DNA of 64,000 nucleotides from an uncultured Verrucomicrobiota bacterium (GTDB lineage: Bacteria > Verrucomicrobiota > Verrucomicrobiia > Limisphaerales > UBA9464): the NCBI GenBank assembly GCA_903925515.1, contig CAIYFP010000462.1, positions 8,250 to 72,249 of the forward strand. Direction: 5' to 3'. Under the pieces are notes generated by a model. It was not told where the DNA came from. It did no database searches and saw only the letters and a program-made list of their open reading frames with translations. The position numbers and the translations under genes were made by a program. The stretch's first letter is position 1, and each line of letters starts with the position of its first letter. Of this stretch, positions 50,132-60,035 are shown piece after piece.

Positions 50132-50895
50132 AGGCCCAGGGTCCACCGTTTCCCGGGCCCGTGGCGGTCACGGGCTCGTCCGGCCGCATCGGCCGGGCTG
50201 TCGTGCGTGCGTTGACGGGCGCGGGCATCGCCACGCGGTTGCTGGACCGCGTCCCGTTCCCCGGTCGTCCGGACGCCTTCGTCTCGGGGTTGGCCAACGT
50301 GGACGTGCTGGAACGGGCGTTTGAGGGGGCCGCTGCGTTGGTGCACCTCGCGGCCACGCCGGACGACGCGGACTTCGACGCATGCCTTGTCCCCGACAAC
50401 ATCCTGGGTCTGGAGCGGGTACTTTCGGCGGCCGTCCGGGCGGGCATCCGGCGCTGGGTGCTGGCCAGCAGCATCCAGGTCAACATACGGCAATCGCGCG
50501 AGGGCCCATGGCCGGTGCGGGTGACGGACCCGATCACGCCGCTGCGGTGGTACGCCGCGACGAAGGTGTTCATGGAGTCGGCGGGCTATTCGCACGCGCG
50601 CGATCATGGCCTTGAGGTGGTGTCGATCCGGCTGGGCTGGTGCCCGCGCGACATGGGGCAGGTGCGCCAGATCGAGGGGGAGGGGATCGCGCAGGACACG
50701 TACCTGAGCCCCGGTGACGCGGGTGGGCTCGTGCTTGCGGCGGTGACGCGGCCGGTGCCCGCGGGCCATCACGTGGTGTTCGGGACGAGTCGGCCCGTGC
50801 GCGACTGGGTCTTCGACCCGGCGCCCGCGCGGCAATTGCTGGGTTGGGAACCCTTGGACGCATGGCCCGTCGGGGCGGTAGCCTTCGGGCCATGA
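50128..50895 (+). CDS. NAD-dependent epimerase/dehydratase family protein
   Basis: 255 residues from a TTG at 50128 overlapping the SDR stop. Extended-SDR features: VAVTGSSGRIGRAVVRAL, LVHLAATPDD, RRWVLASSIQVN, YAATKVFME (Y-x3-K). Similar proteins are annotated as uronate dehydrogenase-like or sugar epimerases; the length fits the short uronate-dehydrogenase-like group. Substrate not determinable. Its stop overlaps the TPR gene start (ATGA). Confidence 0.88.
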   Translation: MKAQGPPFPGPVAVTGSSGRIGRAVVRALTGAGIATRLLDRVPFPGRPDAFVSGLANVDVLERAFEGAAALVHLAATPDDADFDACLVPDNILGLERVLSAAVRAGIRRWVLASSIQVNIRQSREGPWPVRVTDPITPLRWYAATKVFMESAGYSHARDHGLEVVSIRLGWCPRDMGQVRQIEGEGIAQDTYLSPGDAGGLVLAAVTRPVPAGHHVVFGTSRPVRDWVFDPAPARQLLGWEPLDAWPVGAVAFGP

Positions 50896-51737
50896 GACGC
50901 GGGTTGCAACGGTTCGTTGGGGTGGTGTTCGTGGCGGCAGGCCTTGTGGCGGCCGAGACGAACCGCATGGACGGCGTGGTGGCGCTGTGGAGGTTGGGCA
51001 AGGTGGACGATGCGTTCGCGGCGGCTGCGGCGGCGTTGAAGGAGGAGCCGCGCAACGCCCGGTTGTTCAACCTGCGGGCGCAGATGCGCTCGATGACGGG
51101 CCAGCATGCGTTGGCCGACGAGGACCTGACGGCGGCGATCGGGCTGGAGCCGGACTCGGCGTCGTTGCACCAGACGCGCGGCCAGTTGCGGTTCCGCCTT
51201 GGGCGAATCGAGGACGCGGTGAAGGACTTCGACCGCGCGAACGAGCTGGCGCCGCGGTTGGTGCCGCAGAACTGGCAGCGCGGGATCGCCCTGTACTACG
51301 CGGGGCGCTTCAAGGATGGGCGCCAGCAGTTCGAGGTCCACCAGACGCACAACACGCAGGACGTCGAGAACGCCGCATGGCACTTCCTTTGCACCGCGCG
51401 CGAGCAGGGCATCGAGGCCGCCCGCAAGTCCCTCATCCCCATCGAGCGCGACGCCCGCGTGCCCATGCGGGAGATTCAATCGTTGTTCGCGGGCAAGGCG
51501 TCTGCGCAAGATGTCCTGACGGCGGCCGGGAAGGCCGAGGACAAGGACGCGCGGCGCGAGCAGGAGTTCTACGCCCATCTGTACCTTGGCCTCTACTTCG
51601 AGGCCATGCAGGACCTGCCCAGGCGGGACCTGCACATTCGCAAGGCCGCCGAGCTCTCCGACAAAGACAACTACATGGGAATCGTTTCACGTATCCACCT
51701 CGACCGCCTCAAGGCCGCGCCGGCCTCCAAGCCATGA
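50892..51737 (+). CDS. Exported TPR-repeat protein
   Basis: 281 residues from the ATG at 50892. Signal peptide MRRGLQRFVGVVFVAAGLVAAE. Several 34-residue helical repeats follow: VVALWRLGKVDDAFAAAAAALKEEPRNARLF, ALADEDLTAAIGLEPDSASLHQTRGQLRFRLGRIEDAVKDFDRANELAP, RGIALYYAGRFKDGRQQFE. TPR proteins mediate protein contacts. Coupled by 4-base overlaps on both sides, so it may be structurally tied to the epimerase or the methyltransferase, although it is exported and they are cytoplasmic. Confidence 0.88.
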   Translation: MRRGLQRFVGVVFVAAGLVAAETNRMDGVVALWRLGKVDDAFAAAAAALKEEPRNARLFNLRAQMRSMTGQHALADEDLTAAIGLEPDSASLHQTRGQLRFRLGRIEDAVKDFDRANELAPRLVPQNWQRGIALYYAGRFKDGRQQFEVHQTHNTQDVENAAWHFLCTAREQGIEAARKSLIPIERDARVPMREIQSLFAGKASAQDVLTAAGKAEDKDARREQEFYAHLYLGLYFEAMQDLPRRDLHIRKAAELSDKDNYMGIVSRIHLDRLKAAPASKP

Positions 51738-54025
51738 ATCCTCCTGAAGACGGCGGCAAGGCTCCGTTCTGGAGGAACGCCCCGCGCGGCGGCGCACCCC
51801 GCGGCCGGCCGTGGGGCGCGGGCCCGGCACGGGAAGGCAGGCCGGTAGGCGGTCGCCCGTGGCAGCAACGTCCGGCACCGTGGCGTCAGCGCGGCCCCGG
51901 GGATGCGGGCCCGGCCTCGCCGGGCGGTCCCGAGGATCGCGGCGGGTTCTCCGGCGGGGATCGCCGTCCGCGCCCGTATGGCTTCCGTGACGAAAACCGG
52001 CCGCAAGGCGGGCGGCCATGGCAGCAGGGTCCCCGGCGCCCGGAGGGCTTCCGCGAGGGTGGATTCCGCCCGGATGGACCGCGCCCGCAAGGACCGCGCC
52101 CCTTCGGCGGGCGGCCTTCCTACGGGGATCGGCGACCTCCGTTCCAACGGCCGTCCTTCGGCGAACGGGGGCCATGGCGCGGGCCGCGTCCCGGCCCCGG
52201 TTTCCAAGCGGGTGGCGACGATCGACGCGAGGGTTTCCGACCCGATGGACCTTCCCCGGCAGGGCCACGTCCCTTCGCTGGACGTCCTTCCTACGGCGAC
52301 CGGCGTCCTCGCTTCCAACGATCGTTCGGGCAACGGCCTTCCTTTGGCGAACGCGGGCCATGGCGCGGGCCGCGTCCCGGCCCCGGTTTCAATGCTGGTG
52401 GCGACGATCGACGCGAGGATTTCCAAGGGTCGCGTCGGCCGTTTGACCCCAGGGGCCGTGGGCCCTCCTCGTTCGGAGGAGAGCGCCCCTCGTTTCGCCC
52501 GCCGTTCCGTCGGGACGACGGGGGCGAGCGTCCACCCTTTGGGTCGCGTCCGCCGCGTTCCTTCCCCCCGGAGCGCCCGGGGTCCCGAGAGCCCGTCTCC
52601 GGGGCGGACGCAGGCGCTGCTCCCGAGGCTCCCCCGGCGCCGCGTGCGTATGACCCGCGTGACGAACACGGCGCCGCCGCCGGGCCGCGCGAGGGCAGCC
52701 ATGGCGGTGAGGGCGGGCGACCGCCGTTTCGGGGCCGGCCTTTCGATCGACGACCCCGTTGGGGCGACCACGGAGGGCGACCTTCGGCGGGCGGTTACCG
52801 GGGACGTCGTGCCGAGGAAGCCGGCGTTGGCCCCGGGGGCACGGATGAGGGGCCATCGGCGCGTCCCATTCGCAAGCGTCAGGAGCGAACGCCGGTGCAA
52901 TGGGCGGCGCGGGTCGTGGCGCGGTCCGGGCCGGAGCGGGCGGCGGACCGGGAGCTGCGCTCGACGATGAAGATGGCGAGCGGCCTGACCCCGGAGGAGA
53001 CGCGATGGATCAGCCGCGCGGTCTTCGCGTACTTCCGCTGGCAAGGCTGGCTGGACGGCGATAGGCCGCTGGAGAGGCGAATCGACCAGGCTGCCGGGTT
53101 CGCGGACACGTTTGCGCGAAAGCCCGGATTCGTGCCCGACGCGGAACTCATGGAACGTGCGGTGCCTGCATGGGTCCGCGAGGCGATGGATGTGCCAGCG
53201 GAATGGATTCGTGCGTTGCAAGCGGAGCCGCGGCTTTGGCTGCGCGCGCGTCCTGGCAAGGGCGGCGAGCTCGCTGCCGCGTTGGGTGGCGAGCCCGACG
53301 CCGTGGCGGGGCCGGTGCCGGACTCGGTTGAATACCGGGGCCTGAAGGACCTGTTCCGGACGCCCTCGTTTCACAAGGGGGAATTCGAGATCCAGGACGT
53401 GGCTTCGCAGGCGGTGGCGCATTGCTGCATCGCGGCCATGCCCGCCGCCGAGGTGCGTTGGTGGGACGTCTGCGCGGGCGAGGGCGGCAAGACGTTGCAC
53501 CTTGCCGACCTCCTTGCGGGCAAGGGAACCGTGATGGCAACAGACCGGGCCGAGTGGCGGCTGGACCGCTTGCAGCAGCGGTTGTCCCGGGCTCGGATCC
53601 GGGGCGTTCGCTGGGAGTTGTGGGACGAGTCCCTGCCGGTGCCGGGCGGTGGCGAATTTGACGGCGTCCTTGTGGATGCCCCATGCACGGGTCTCGGGAC
53701 GTGGGGCCGAAACCCCCACGCCCGCTGGACCGTCCAGCCGAAGGACGTCGAGGAGCTTGTCGTGCGTCAACTCGCGTTGCTCGGCCGGGCGGCGGAGGCC
53801 GTCCGGCCGGGCGGACGCCTGGTGTACTCGGTGTGCACGCTGACCCGCGCGGAGACGGCGGGCGCGGTCGAGGCCTTTGGCAAGGCCCATGCGGATTTCG
53901 AGCCGTTCCCATTCGCGAATCCGTTCGTGCCGGACGCCCCGGCGTCGCCGTCCCACCTCTTCTGGCCGCAAGTCACGGGGGGCAGCGGGATGTTCGTCGC
54001 GCAGTGGCGCCGGCGCGAGTCCTGA
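51734..54025 (+). CDS. RsmB/NSUN-type RNA m5C methyltransferase with long Arg/Gly/Pro-rich N-terminus
   Basis: 763 residues from the ATG at 51734 (overlaps the TPR stop). Residues 1-385 are low-complexity, rich in Arg, Gly, Pro, Phe and Asp, with RGG, GGRP and DRRP strings and a tandem repeat (residues 111-228). From about 390 the fold becomes ordered: RsmB-like helical region (TPVQWAARVVAR, LTPEETRWISRAVFAYFRWQGW), then the Rossmann methyltransferase with WWDVCAGEGGKTLHLADLLAG (573-596), VDAPCTGLGTWGRNP (Cys651) and VYSVCTLTRAE (Cys701, catalytic type). It would make 5-methylcytosine in rRNA or another RNA. No N-terminal NusB-like domain of standard length is seen. The frame is intact throughout, with base composition kept, so the extension is translated. 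Confidence 0.9.
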   Translation: MNPPEDGGKAPFWRNAPRGGAPRGRPWGAGPAREGRPVGGRPWQQRPAPWRQRGPGDAGPASPGGPEDRGGFSGGDRRPRPYGFRDENRPQGGRPWQQGPRRPEGFREGGFRPDGPRPQGPRPFGGRPSYGDRRPPFQRPSFGERGPWRGPRPGPGFQAGGDDRREGFRPDGPSPAGPRPFAGRPSYGDRRPRFQRSFGQRPSFGERGPWRGPRPGPGFNAGGDDRREDFQGSRRPFDPRGRGPSSFGGERPSFRPPFRRDDGGERPPFGSRPPRSFPPERPGSREPVSGADAGAAPEAPPAPRAYDPRDEHGAAAGPREGSHGGEGGRPPFRGRPFDRRPRWGDHGGRPSAGGYRGRRAEEAGVGPGGTDEGPSARPIRKRQERTPVQWAARVVARSGPERAADRELRSTMKMASGLTPEETRWISRAVFAYFRWQGWLDGDRPLERRIDQAAGFADTFARKPGFVPDAELMERAVPAWVREAMDVPAEWIRALQAEPRLWLRARPGKGGELAAALGGEPDAVAGPVPDSVEYRGLKDLFRTPSFHKGEFEIQDVASQAVAHCCIAAMPAAEVRWWDVCAGEGGKTLHLADLLAGKGTVMATDRAEWRLDRLQQRLSRARIRGVRWELWDESLPVPGGGEFDGVLVDAPCTGLGTWGRNPHARWTVQPKDVEELVVRQLALLGRAAEAVRPGGRLVYSVCTLTRAETAGAVEAFGKAHADFEPFPFANPFVPDAPASPSHLFWPQVTGGSGMFVAQWRRRES
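52064..52417 (+). repeat. In-frame tandem repeat in the low-complexity domain
   Basis: Copy 1 is 52064-52234 (57 codons), copy 2 is 52235-52417 (61 codons). Both run FRPDGP...GPRPF-GRPSYGDRRP...RPSFGERGPWRGPRPGPGF-AGGDDRRE; copy 2 has a four-residue insertion and a few substitutions. Confidence 0.85.
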
Positions 54026-54103
54026 CCCCGGAGCAACGGACGGTTGGCAGGCGGCGTGAAATGCCTTGCCAACCCTCTCGTCGGGTCGCGTGATGAACCC
54101 GTC

Positions 54104-56965
54104 ATGACGCGACACCATTCCCCTCAAGGTCGCGCCGCCCTCCTCGCCCTTGCGGCGGGAGCCATGGCGGCGTCTGCGCGAGCCGAGACGCTCTTCTCGG
54201 ACAACTTCGACACGGACACCTCGGCCGCATGGGACATGCGCGTGGGCGTGTTCACCGCCGGCGACACCGACTACAAGGTGGACTGGGCCTTCGACTACGG
54301 GGCGCAGACCTACAACCTGTTCGCCGGGCCCCTCGACACGACAGGGCAAACGCTGAACGTGCCGCCCGCGCCGAACTCCAACGGCACCGCCAAGGGCGTC
54401 AAGCTCACGGTCAACAAGGACGACCTCGGCGCGCGCGTCGTCGTCAACTTGTATCCCAAGAACCAGAACTTCAGCGGCAACTACGTCCTGAAGTTCGACA
54501 TGTTCATGAACCACGGCTCATGGGGCGACCTGGGCGGCTCCACCACGGAGAACGCATGGTTCGGGATCAACCACACCGGAGCGGGCCCGAACTGGGCGGT
54601 GTTCGCGGGCAACGGACTCAGCTCGGCCTTCGCGGCGCCCATCGCGGGCGCGGACAAGAGCGACGGATTGTTCTTCACGGTGACCTGCGACGGCGGCGGC
54701 GCGAAGGACCTGTGGGCGCTCGCGGGCGACGCCGCCGGACGGCCCGCCGTGTTGTTTGGCGACGCCGGGGGCATCCTCGACCTCGACAAGGACACCTTCC
54801 CGGACCACGGCGACGAGCAGGGCAACTTCCAGGGCACGTTCACGTCGCCCCCGTTCGAGGCGCCCGGAATCCTCGCCAAGCGATGGGTCCCCGTGGAGGT
54901 GTCGCAGATCGACGACATCATCACGTTGAAGCTGAACGGGCAGGTCTTCTCACGTTACACCAACTCCACCCCGTGGAAGTCCGGCACCGTGATGGTGGGC
55001 TACGCCGACATCTTCAACTCGATCGCCGCGTTGCTGGACGAGAACTGGGTGTTGTTTGACAACGTGCGCGTCGAGCGCGTGCGCAAGATCGTGGTGGACA
55101 CGGCCGACAACGACAGCCCCGCGACCGACGGCAAGACGTCCCTGCTCGAGGCCCTGCAAGGCTTGCAGGAGAACGACATCATCGCCTTCAACATCCCCGG
55201 GGCCGGGCCGCACGTGATCCAGACCCCTCTCGGCGGCTACCCGCTCATCAGCAAGGCGGGCGTCGTCATCGATGGGTACACCCAGCCCGGCGCCGCCCCC
55301 AACTCCAATGGAATCCTCGCCGGCAACAATGCCCAGCTGAGGATCGTGCTCGACTCCAGCTCCGACGACTCCGGGCCGGGAACCCTCCCCGCCCGACGTT
55401 CCACACGCCTGCCGTTCCCCGGCTACGGCGACTCCGAGAACGCCATCCTCGGCGTCTATGAGGCCGACGACGTCACCATCCGAGGCCTTGGCTTCCGCAG
55501 CCGCCACACCCCGGGCAGCGACGAGGACCCGTCCATCTACTGCATCGCCCTCGTGAAGCAGGCGGAGCGTTGCAAGGTCCAGGGCAACTGGTTTGGGCTC
55601 GCCCCCGACGGCAAGACGGTCTCGGGCTCCGCGTCCGCCGTCGCCGCGTTCCGCCATCGCGTCAACGTGGGCGGCGTGAACGTCGATACCTTCTCGGAGG
55701 CCTTGACGTTCGGGACCGACTCGGATGGCGTGAACGACAACGCCGAGTTCAACATCGCCACCGGCATGCACATCGCCCTCGCGTTGGAACTGCCCTACGC
55801 GCGCACCAGCGGCAATTACTTCAACACGCTCGCCGACGGAAAAACGTTCGTCGCCCCCGATGTCACCCACCAGGCGCAGCTCGACGCCGGCCGGTCCGCA
55901 GGCGACTCCTCCGTGGAAACCTACGAGAACGGCCGCAACACCATCGGGTCCGTCATCGGCACCGACGGGAACGGCGTCAACGACGGCAACGAGCGTAACG
56001 TCATGGGCCACGTCAACTACGCCCATGCCATCGAGTTCTACAGCAATGCCCAGTCGGTAAAGGTCGCCGGCAACTACTTCGGCGTCGCCATCGATGGCGT
56101 CACGCTTGCGCCCCCCTCCGAGCTCCGGCCGGGCTCCGACTTCCTCTCGGTGCCGGGCACGGCCAGCGTGGTCGTCGGGCTCAACGGCGACCGCAAGGGC
56201 GACGACGTCGAGGGCAACCGCATCCAGGGCATCGGTGGACTCAAGTTCTTCAAGGGCTCGGCCACGTCGTGGGTCGCGGCGCGGGGCAATGTGCTCCTCG
56301 GCAATGGCTTCGATGGATTCCCATTCCCGGATGCCTCGCCCACGTGGGAGGCCTACTACGTGGACGCCGTCGTCGATCCTGCGGCGGTCTCGCCGGCCGT
56401 CACCGGGTTCGCCAACGACGAGGTCAGCGGCACCGTTCCCGCCCCCAAGGGTGATCCCTTCACCTTCCACGTGGTGGACATCTACGTGGCGGACCCGGCC
56501 TCGCCGAACGTTTCGGCCTTGATCCCCGGCACGTGGATCGCCTCCGGCCGCGAAGGCCAGGAGGGCGAGGACCTCGACCCCGAGGCCAACAAGTTCCGGT
56601 TCAAGGTTCCGGCCGGGTCCGTCCCCGGCGGTTCCAAGCTCGTCGCCGTCGTCACCTATGCTCAGGACCTCGCGGACTTCGGCGCCGGCGTCACCACCAC
56701 GGTGTCCCTGCCGGGCCGTTCCATCACCGGCCCTGCGGGCCCCGGCTTCGCCGTCGCCGGCGGTGCACCCATCACGGACGTGAAGGCCACGCTCGATGCC
56801 GGGTCCATCAAGGTCACGGTCACGGGCGGCACCGGGCCGTTCCAGTTGCAGCGCCGTGCCACCTTGGGCGGCACATGGGCCAACGAGGGGGCGCCGTTCG
56901 CCGGTCCATCCACCACCGTCCCCGCCTCGGGCACGGAAGGTTACTTCCGCGTCGTTGGGCAGTAG
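54104..56965 (+). CDS. Large exported protein with jelly-roll and beta-helix-like regions
   Basis: 953 residues from the ATG at 54104, which gives a signal peptide ending ASARA before [17 protein letters not shown]. Residues about 25-330 look like a LamG-type module. From about 335 the sequence [25 protein letters not shown], then [35 protein letters not shown] and VTIRGLGF, matches the start of right-handed beta-helix proteins whose repeats continue ([21 protein letters not shown]). The C-terminus ([26 protein letters not shown]) is a Verrucomicrobial tail module. Probably a surface or polysaccharide-binding protein; no catalytic residues recognised. Confidence 0.8.
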   Translation: MTRHHSPQGRAALLALAAGAMAASARAETLFSDNFDTDTSAAWDMRVGVFTAGDTDYKVDWAFDYGAQTYNLFAGPLDTTGQTLNVPPAPNSNGTAKGVKLTVNKDDLGARVVVNLYPKNQNFSGNYVLKFDMFMNHGSWGDLGGSTTENAWFGINHTGAGPNWAVFAGNGLSSAFAAPIAGADKSDGLFFTVTCDGGGAKDLWALAGDAAGRPAVLFGDAGGILDLDKDTFPDHGDEQGNFQGTFTSPPFEAPGILAKRWVPVEVSQIDDIITLKLNGQVFSRYTNSTPWKSGTVMVGYADIFNSIAALLDENWVLFDNVRVERVRKIVVDTADNDSPATDGKTSLLEALQGLQENDIIAFNIPGAGPHVIQTPLGGYPLISKAGVVIDGYTQPGAAPNSNGILAGNNAQLRIVLDSSSDDSGPGTLPARRSTRLPFPGYGDSENAILGVYEADDVTIRGLGFRSRHTPGSDEDPSIYCIALVKQAERCKVQGNWFGLAPDGKTVSGSASAVAAFRHRVNVGGVNVDTFSEALTFGTDSDGVNDNAEFNIATGMHIALALELPYARTSGNYFNTLADGKTFVAPDVTHQAQLDAGRSAGDSSVETYENGRNTIGSVIGTDGNGVNDGNERNVMGHVNYAHAIEFYSNAQSVKVAGNYFGVAIDGVTLAPPSELRPGSDFLSVPGTASVVVGLNGDRKGDDVEGNRIQGIGGLKFFKGSATSWVAARGNVLLGNGFDGFPFPDASPTWEAYYVDAVVDPAAVSPAVTGFANDEVSGTVPAPKGDPFTFHVVDIYVADPASPNVSALIPGTWIASGREGQEGEDLDPEANKFRFKVPAGSVPGGSKLVAVVTYAQDLADFGAGVTTTVSLPGRSITGPAGPGFAVAGGAPITDVKATLDAGSIKVTVTGGTGPFQLQRRATLGGTWANEGAPFAGPSTTVPASGTEGYFRVVGQ

Positions 56966-57012
56966 GCCCTTGCACGGCCCGGTTTGCCGCGTCGGCGAAC
57001 ACGGGCAACATG

Positions 57013-57043
57013 GGGCCCATGGTGTTCGAGCCATGGGCCCTTT
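57013..57043 (+). terminator. Terminator-like hairpin after the beta-helix gene
   Basis: GGGCCCATGG (57013-57022), eight-base loop, CCATGGGCCC (57031-57040), TTT. It ends eight bases before the next start, so it may also affect the leader of the prepilin-like gene. Confidence 0.65.
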
Positions 57044-57050
57044 CCCCGTC

Positions 57051-57827
57051 ATGAAGAGCAATCACTTGTCCCGGCGGCCCGCCCCGGGCGCCGGTTTCAC
57101 GCTGATCGAGCTGCTCGTCGTCGTGGCCATCATCGCCATCCTCGCCGGCATGTTGCTCCCCGCCCTTGCTCGCGCACGCGAACGGGGACTGCGCATCTCC
57201 TGCCTCAACAACGTCAAGCAGATGGGCTACGGCTGCATCATGTACGCCGACGACGACCGCGAGGGCCGCTTCACCCCGCTGCGAAGCTACGTCGATGATG
57301 ACATCAACTTCCTATACCCGAAGTACGTGCCCGCGCTCCGGACCTACCTCTGCCCCTCGACGAAGAACCAGGTGCGCACCAACACGTCGCGCAACCCGAC
57401 CACGGGCATGGTCAAGGTGGTGGACCTCATGGACGTCGCGTCCAGCAAGTGGACAAACGGCTATTCCTACGAGATCTATGGGCACATGCGCGTGATCGGG
57501 TCCGAAATGGCCGGCGCCATCCCCAAGACCCTCAGCACCGTCCAGAACTACCAACGATTCTACACCGTCCCCAAGTTCGGCCTGCAACGCGGGCAGGTCG
57601 TCGGGCCGTCGGACATCTGGATTTTCGTGGACGCGGACGAGGGGCCCGCGCGCGGCCCGCGCGGCGAGGTGTTGGACCCGCCCGGTCTCAACGACTTCCC
57701 GGACCGCTGGGACAACCATGGCGCGGCGGGCTACAACGCCGTGTTCCTGGATGGCCATGCCGAGTGGGTTCCCGGCAACCAGTTCGTCCGGCGCCTTGAG
57801 ATGTCCCAAGACATCGGCAGGGACTAG
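57051..57827 (+). CDS. Prepilin-like protein, third copy
   Basis: 258 residues from the ATG at 57051. Leader [15 protein letters not shown], cleavage-competent Gly, then [20 protein letters not shown] and [21 protein letters not shown]. Near the end [19 protein letters not shown] resembles the H-X9-DG element but with ten residues between His and Asp. Belongs to the same family as the genes at 17940 and 21664. No shared promoter element was found. Confidence 0.9.
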   Translation: MKSNHLSRRPAPGAGFTLIELLVVVAIIAILAGMLLPALARARERGLRISCLNNVKQMGYGCIMYADDDREGRFTPLRSYVDDDINFLYPKYVPALRTYLCPSTKNQVRTNTSRNPTTGMVKVVDLMDVASSKWTNGYSYEIYGHMRVIGSEMAGAIPKTLSTVQNYQRFYTVPKFGLQRGQVVGPSDIWIFVDADEGPARGPRGEVLDPPGLNDFPDRWDNHGAAGYNAVFLDGHAEWVPGNQFVRRLEMSQDIGRD

Positions 57828-58168
57828 GGTCGAGCCGGCCCGCCATCATGCCCTGCCATGGCTGACCGACGTTGTTCCCGCCGCCGTGGCGGTCTGTTCG
57901 CGTCCATGGCATGGGCCAGCACCGTCCGCGGGGCGGGACGTTTCCATGGCCGGGACGTTCCCGGATGGCCATGGGAAGTCCGCGTCCCCATGGTTGTCTG
58001 GCGACGAAAGAGCCCTGCTTCTGCCGCGTGACCACGGCCGCCTTGCCCTCGTTCTTGACCCTGCAAGCGTTGCCGGTAGGATGGACCAAGAACAATACGC
58101 CCCAGACCCCGGGCCGACCCCAAACCAAGTCGGCGAGGTCCAGGGCCAGCACTTCGACAGGAAATTCG
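57828..58168. other. korA leader region with a strong hairpin
   Basis: 341 bases without a recognisable gene. A long stem at 57941-57977 pairs TTTCCATGGCCGGGA (57941-57955) with 57959-57977 around a CGT loop, with one G-U pair and a four-base bulge. There is no T-run. It is 190 bases upstream of korA. A weak Shine-Dalgarno AGGA (58160-58163) precedes the start. Confidence 0.5.
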
Positions 58169-59980
58169 ATGAGTGACGCAGCAGTCGCCGCCCCCTCGGG
58201 CGGTCAACCCCCGGTCTCGAGCATTGCCGAGGCCGTCATCCGTATCGCAGGTAACTCCCAGGACGGCATCCAGGCCATCGGCGGCTTCCTCGCTCGCCTC
58301 GCCGGTCGCTCCGAGCAGGAGGTCATGACCTTCATGACCATCCCCTCCACCATCTCCGGCGGCCCCTCCATCTTCCAGGTGCGCATCGGCTCCGGCGAGG
58401 TGCTCTCGGCCGGCGACGACGCGGACATGCTCCTCGCCTTCTACGATCACTCCTACACAAGCCACATCAACTCCCTCAAGAAGGGCGGGATCGTGTTGTA
58501 TGACTCCGACCACCTGAAGCCGGAGGCCATTCCCGCCGAGAACCTCGCCAAGTACCGCCACGTGGGCGTGCCCATCTCCTCCCTCACCGTCGAGGCGATC
58601 GGCGGCACCGGGCGTGACAAGGGCAAGAACGTGTTCGCCCTTGGCCTGCTGGCGAAGATGTTCGACCTCAACGTCCCCAAGCTTCACCGCCTCCTTCAGG
58701 AACGCTTCACGGGCAAGGACCCCAAGATCGCCGAGACCGCCGTCAACGCGTTCAACTACGGCTACAACTACAACCTCGCCACCGCCCCCGAGCTGTTCCG
58801 ATTCAAGCCAGGCGAAAACGTCGGCCAATCGCAGGTCGTGATGTCCGGCAACGAGGCCCTCGCCTACGGCCTCATCGCCGCCGGCGTGCGCTTTGGCGCG
58901 GGCTACCCCATCACGCCATGGTCCGACATCATGGAGCTGCTGCGCCGCGAGTTGCCGAAGTACGGCGGCCAGTTCCAGCAATGCGAGGACGAGATCGCCT
59001 CCGTCTCCATGGCCATCGGTGCCTCATGGGGCGGCCGTGTTGCCGTCACGGGCTCCTCCGGCCCCGGCATCTCCCTCAAGACCGAGGCCATCGGCTGGGC
59101 CGTCATGGCCGAGATGCCCTTGGTGGTCGTGGACGTCCAACGCGGCGGCCCCTCCACGGGCATGCCCACCAACGTCGAGCAATCCGACCTCAACATCGCC
59201 GTCTATGGCGGCCATGGCGACTCCCCGCGCGTCGTCATTGCCCCGGCCACCGTCGAGGACTGCTTCTACACCGCCATCGAGGCCGTCAACATTGCCCGCA
59301 AGTTCTCCACGCCGGTCATCATCCTGACCGACCAAGGCATCGCCAGCCGGATCGAGGCGTTCCCGGAGCCGAACCTTGAGAAGGTGGTCCAGGACATCAG
59401 CCCAGACTTCACCGCCGTCACGGACCACAAGCCCTACGACCTCGCGGCCCCAGGCGGCGTCACGCGCCACATCGCCCCCGGCACGAGGGTTGCCAGCGGC
59501 AAGTATCCCGTGGTCACCGGGCTCGAGCATGACGAGCTGGGCCACCCCACGGGTTCCCCCAAGCTGCACGTTGCGATGACCGCCAAGCGTCGCAACAAGC
59601 TCAAGGCGCTCGCCGCCGAGATCCCCACGCCGGAAATCTACGGCCCGTCGGAAGGCAAGGTCCTCCTCGTTTCATGGGGTTCCGCCAAGGGTCCTGTGCA
59701 GGAGGCCGTCAAGCAGGCCCGGGCCGCCGGCCTTGCCGTCTCCGGCCTTCATATCAAGCACATCAGCCCCCTTCCCAACGGTCTGGAGAAGGCCTTCGAG
59801 GGATTCTCCAAGGTCTTCGTTGTCGAACTCAACGACGAGGGCCTTGTGGGCATCGGCCAGCTCGGCGCCTTGCTTCGCGCTCGTTACCCCAACACCCGCT
59901 TCGAGGGCGTCAACAAGAGCGACGGCCTCACATGGAAGGTCCGGGAAATCCTCGACCGCATCCGCCCAGCCACCGCCTGA
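58169..59980 (+). CDS. korA: 2-oxoacid:ferredoxin oxidoreductase, fused gamma-alpha subunit (KorA)
   Basis: 603 residues. The N-terminal about 190 residues are the gamma domain (RIAGNSQDGIQAIGGFLARLAGRS, TFMTIPSTISGGPSIFQVRIGS); the alpha (pyrimidine-binding) part starts about 225 with VVMSGNEALAYGLIAAGVRFGAGYPITPWSDIMELL and includes EDEIASVSMAIGASWGGRVAVTGSSGPGISLKTEAIG. With KorB it converts 2-oxoglutarate and CoA to succinyl-CoA, reducing ferredoxin; other 2-oxoacids cannot be excluded. Followed by korB after 55 bases. Oxygen-sensitive enzymes of this type also occur in aerobes. Confidence 0.93.
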   Translation: MSDAAVAAPSGGQPPVSSIAEAVIRIAGNSQDGIQAIGGFLARLAGRSEQEVMTFMTIPSTISGGPSIFQVRIGSGEVLSAGDDADMLLAFYDHSYTSHINSLKKGGIVLYDSDHLKPEAIPAENLAKYRHVGVPISSLTVEAIGGTGRDKGKNVFALGLLAKMFDLNVPKLHRLLQERFTGKDPKIAETAVNAFNYGYNYNLATAPELFRFKPGENVGQSQVVMSGNEALAYGLIAAGVRFGAGYPITPWSDIMELLRRELPKYGGQFQQCEDEIASVSMAIGASWGGRVAVTGSSGPGISLKTEAIGWAVMAEMPLVVVDVQRGGPSTGMPTNVEQSDLNIAVYGGHGDSPRVVIAPATVEDCFYTAIEAVNIARKFSTPVIILTDQGIASRIEAFPEPNLEKVVQDISPDFTAVTDHKPYDLAAPGGVTRHIAPGTRVASGKYPVVTGLEHDELGHPTGSPKLHVAMTAKRRNKLKALAAEIPTPEIYGPSEGKVLLVSWGSAKGPVQEAVKQARAAGLAVSGLHIKHISPLPNGLEKAFEGFSKVFVVELNDEGLVGIGQLGALLRARYPNTRFEGVNKSDGLTWKVREILDRIRPATA

Positions 59981-60035
59981 CCTAGGATACCTTGGCATCC
60001 CTCCAACCCCTGTTTTCACCCGTCTTTCCAAGAAC

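Noticed and set aside
52064..52417. CRISPR-like or VNTR array
   Set aside because: Only two long in-frame protein-coding copies, no spacers; it is a domain-internal duplication.
56950..56985. GG...TTGCA string upstream of the third prepilin gene as a sigma-54 promoter
   Set aside because: Spacing between GG and GC is 12-13 bases instead of ten.
54950..57061. 703-codon minus-strand open frame opposite the beta-helix-like protein
   Set aside because: Val/Gly/Asp/Glu-rich shadow with no recognisable domain; the plus strand carries signal peptide and known modules.
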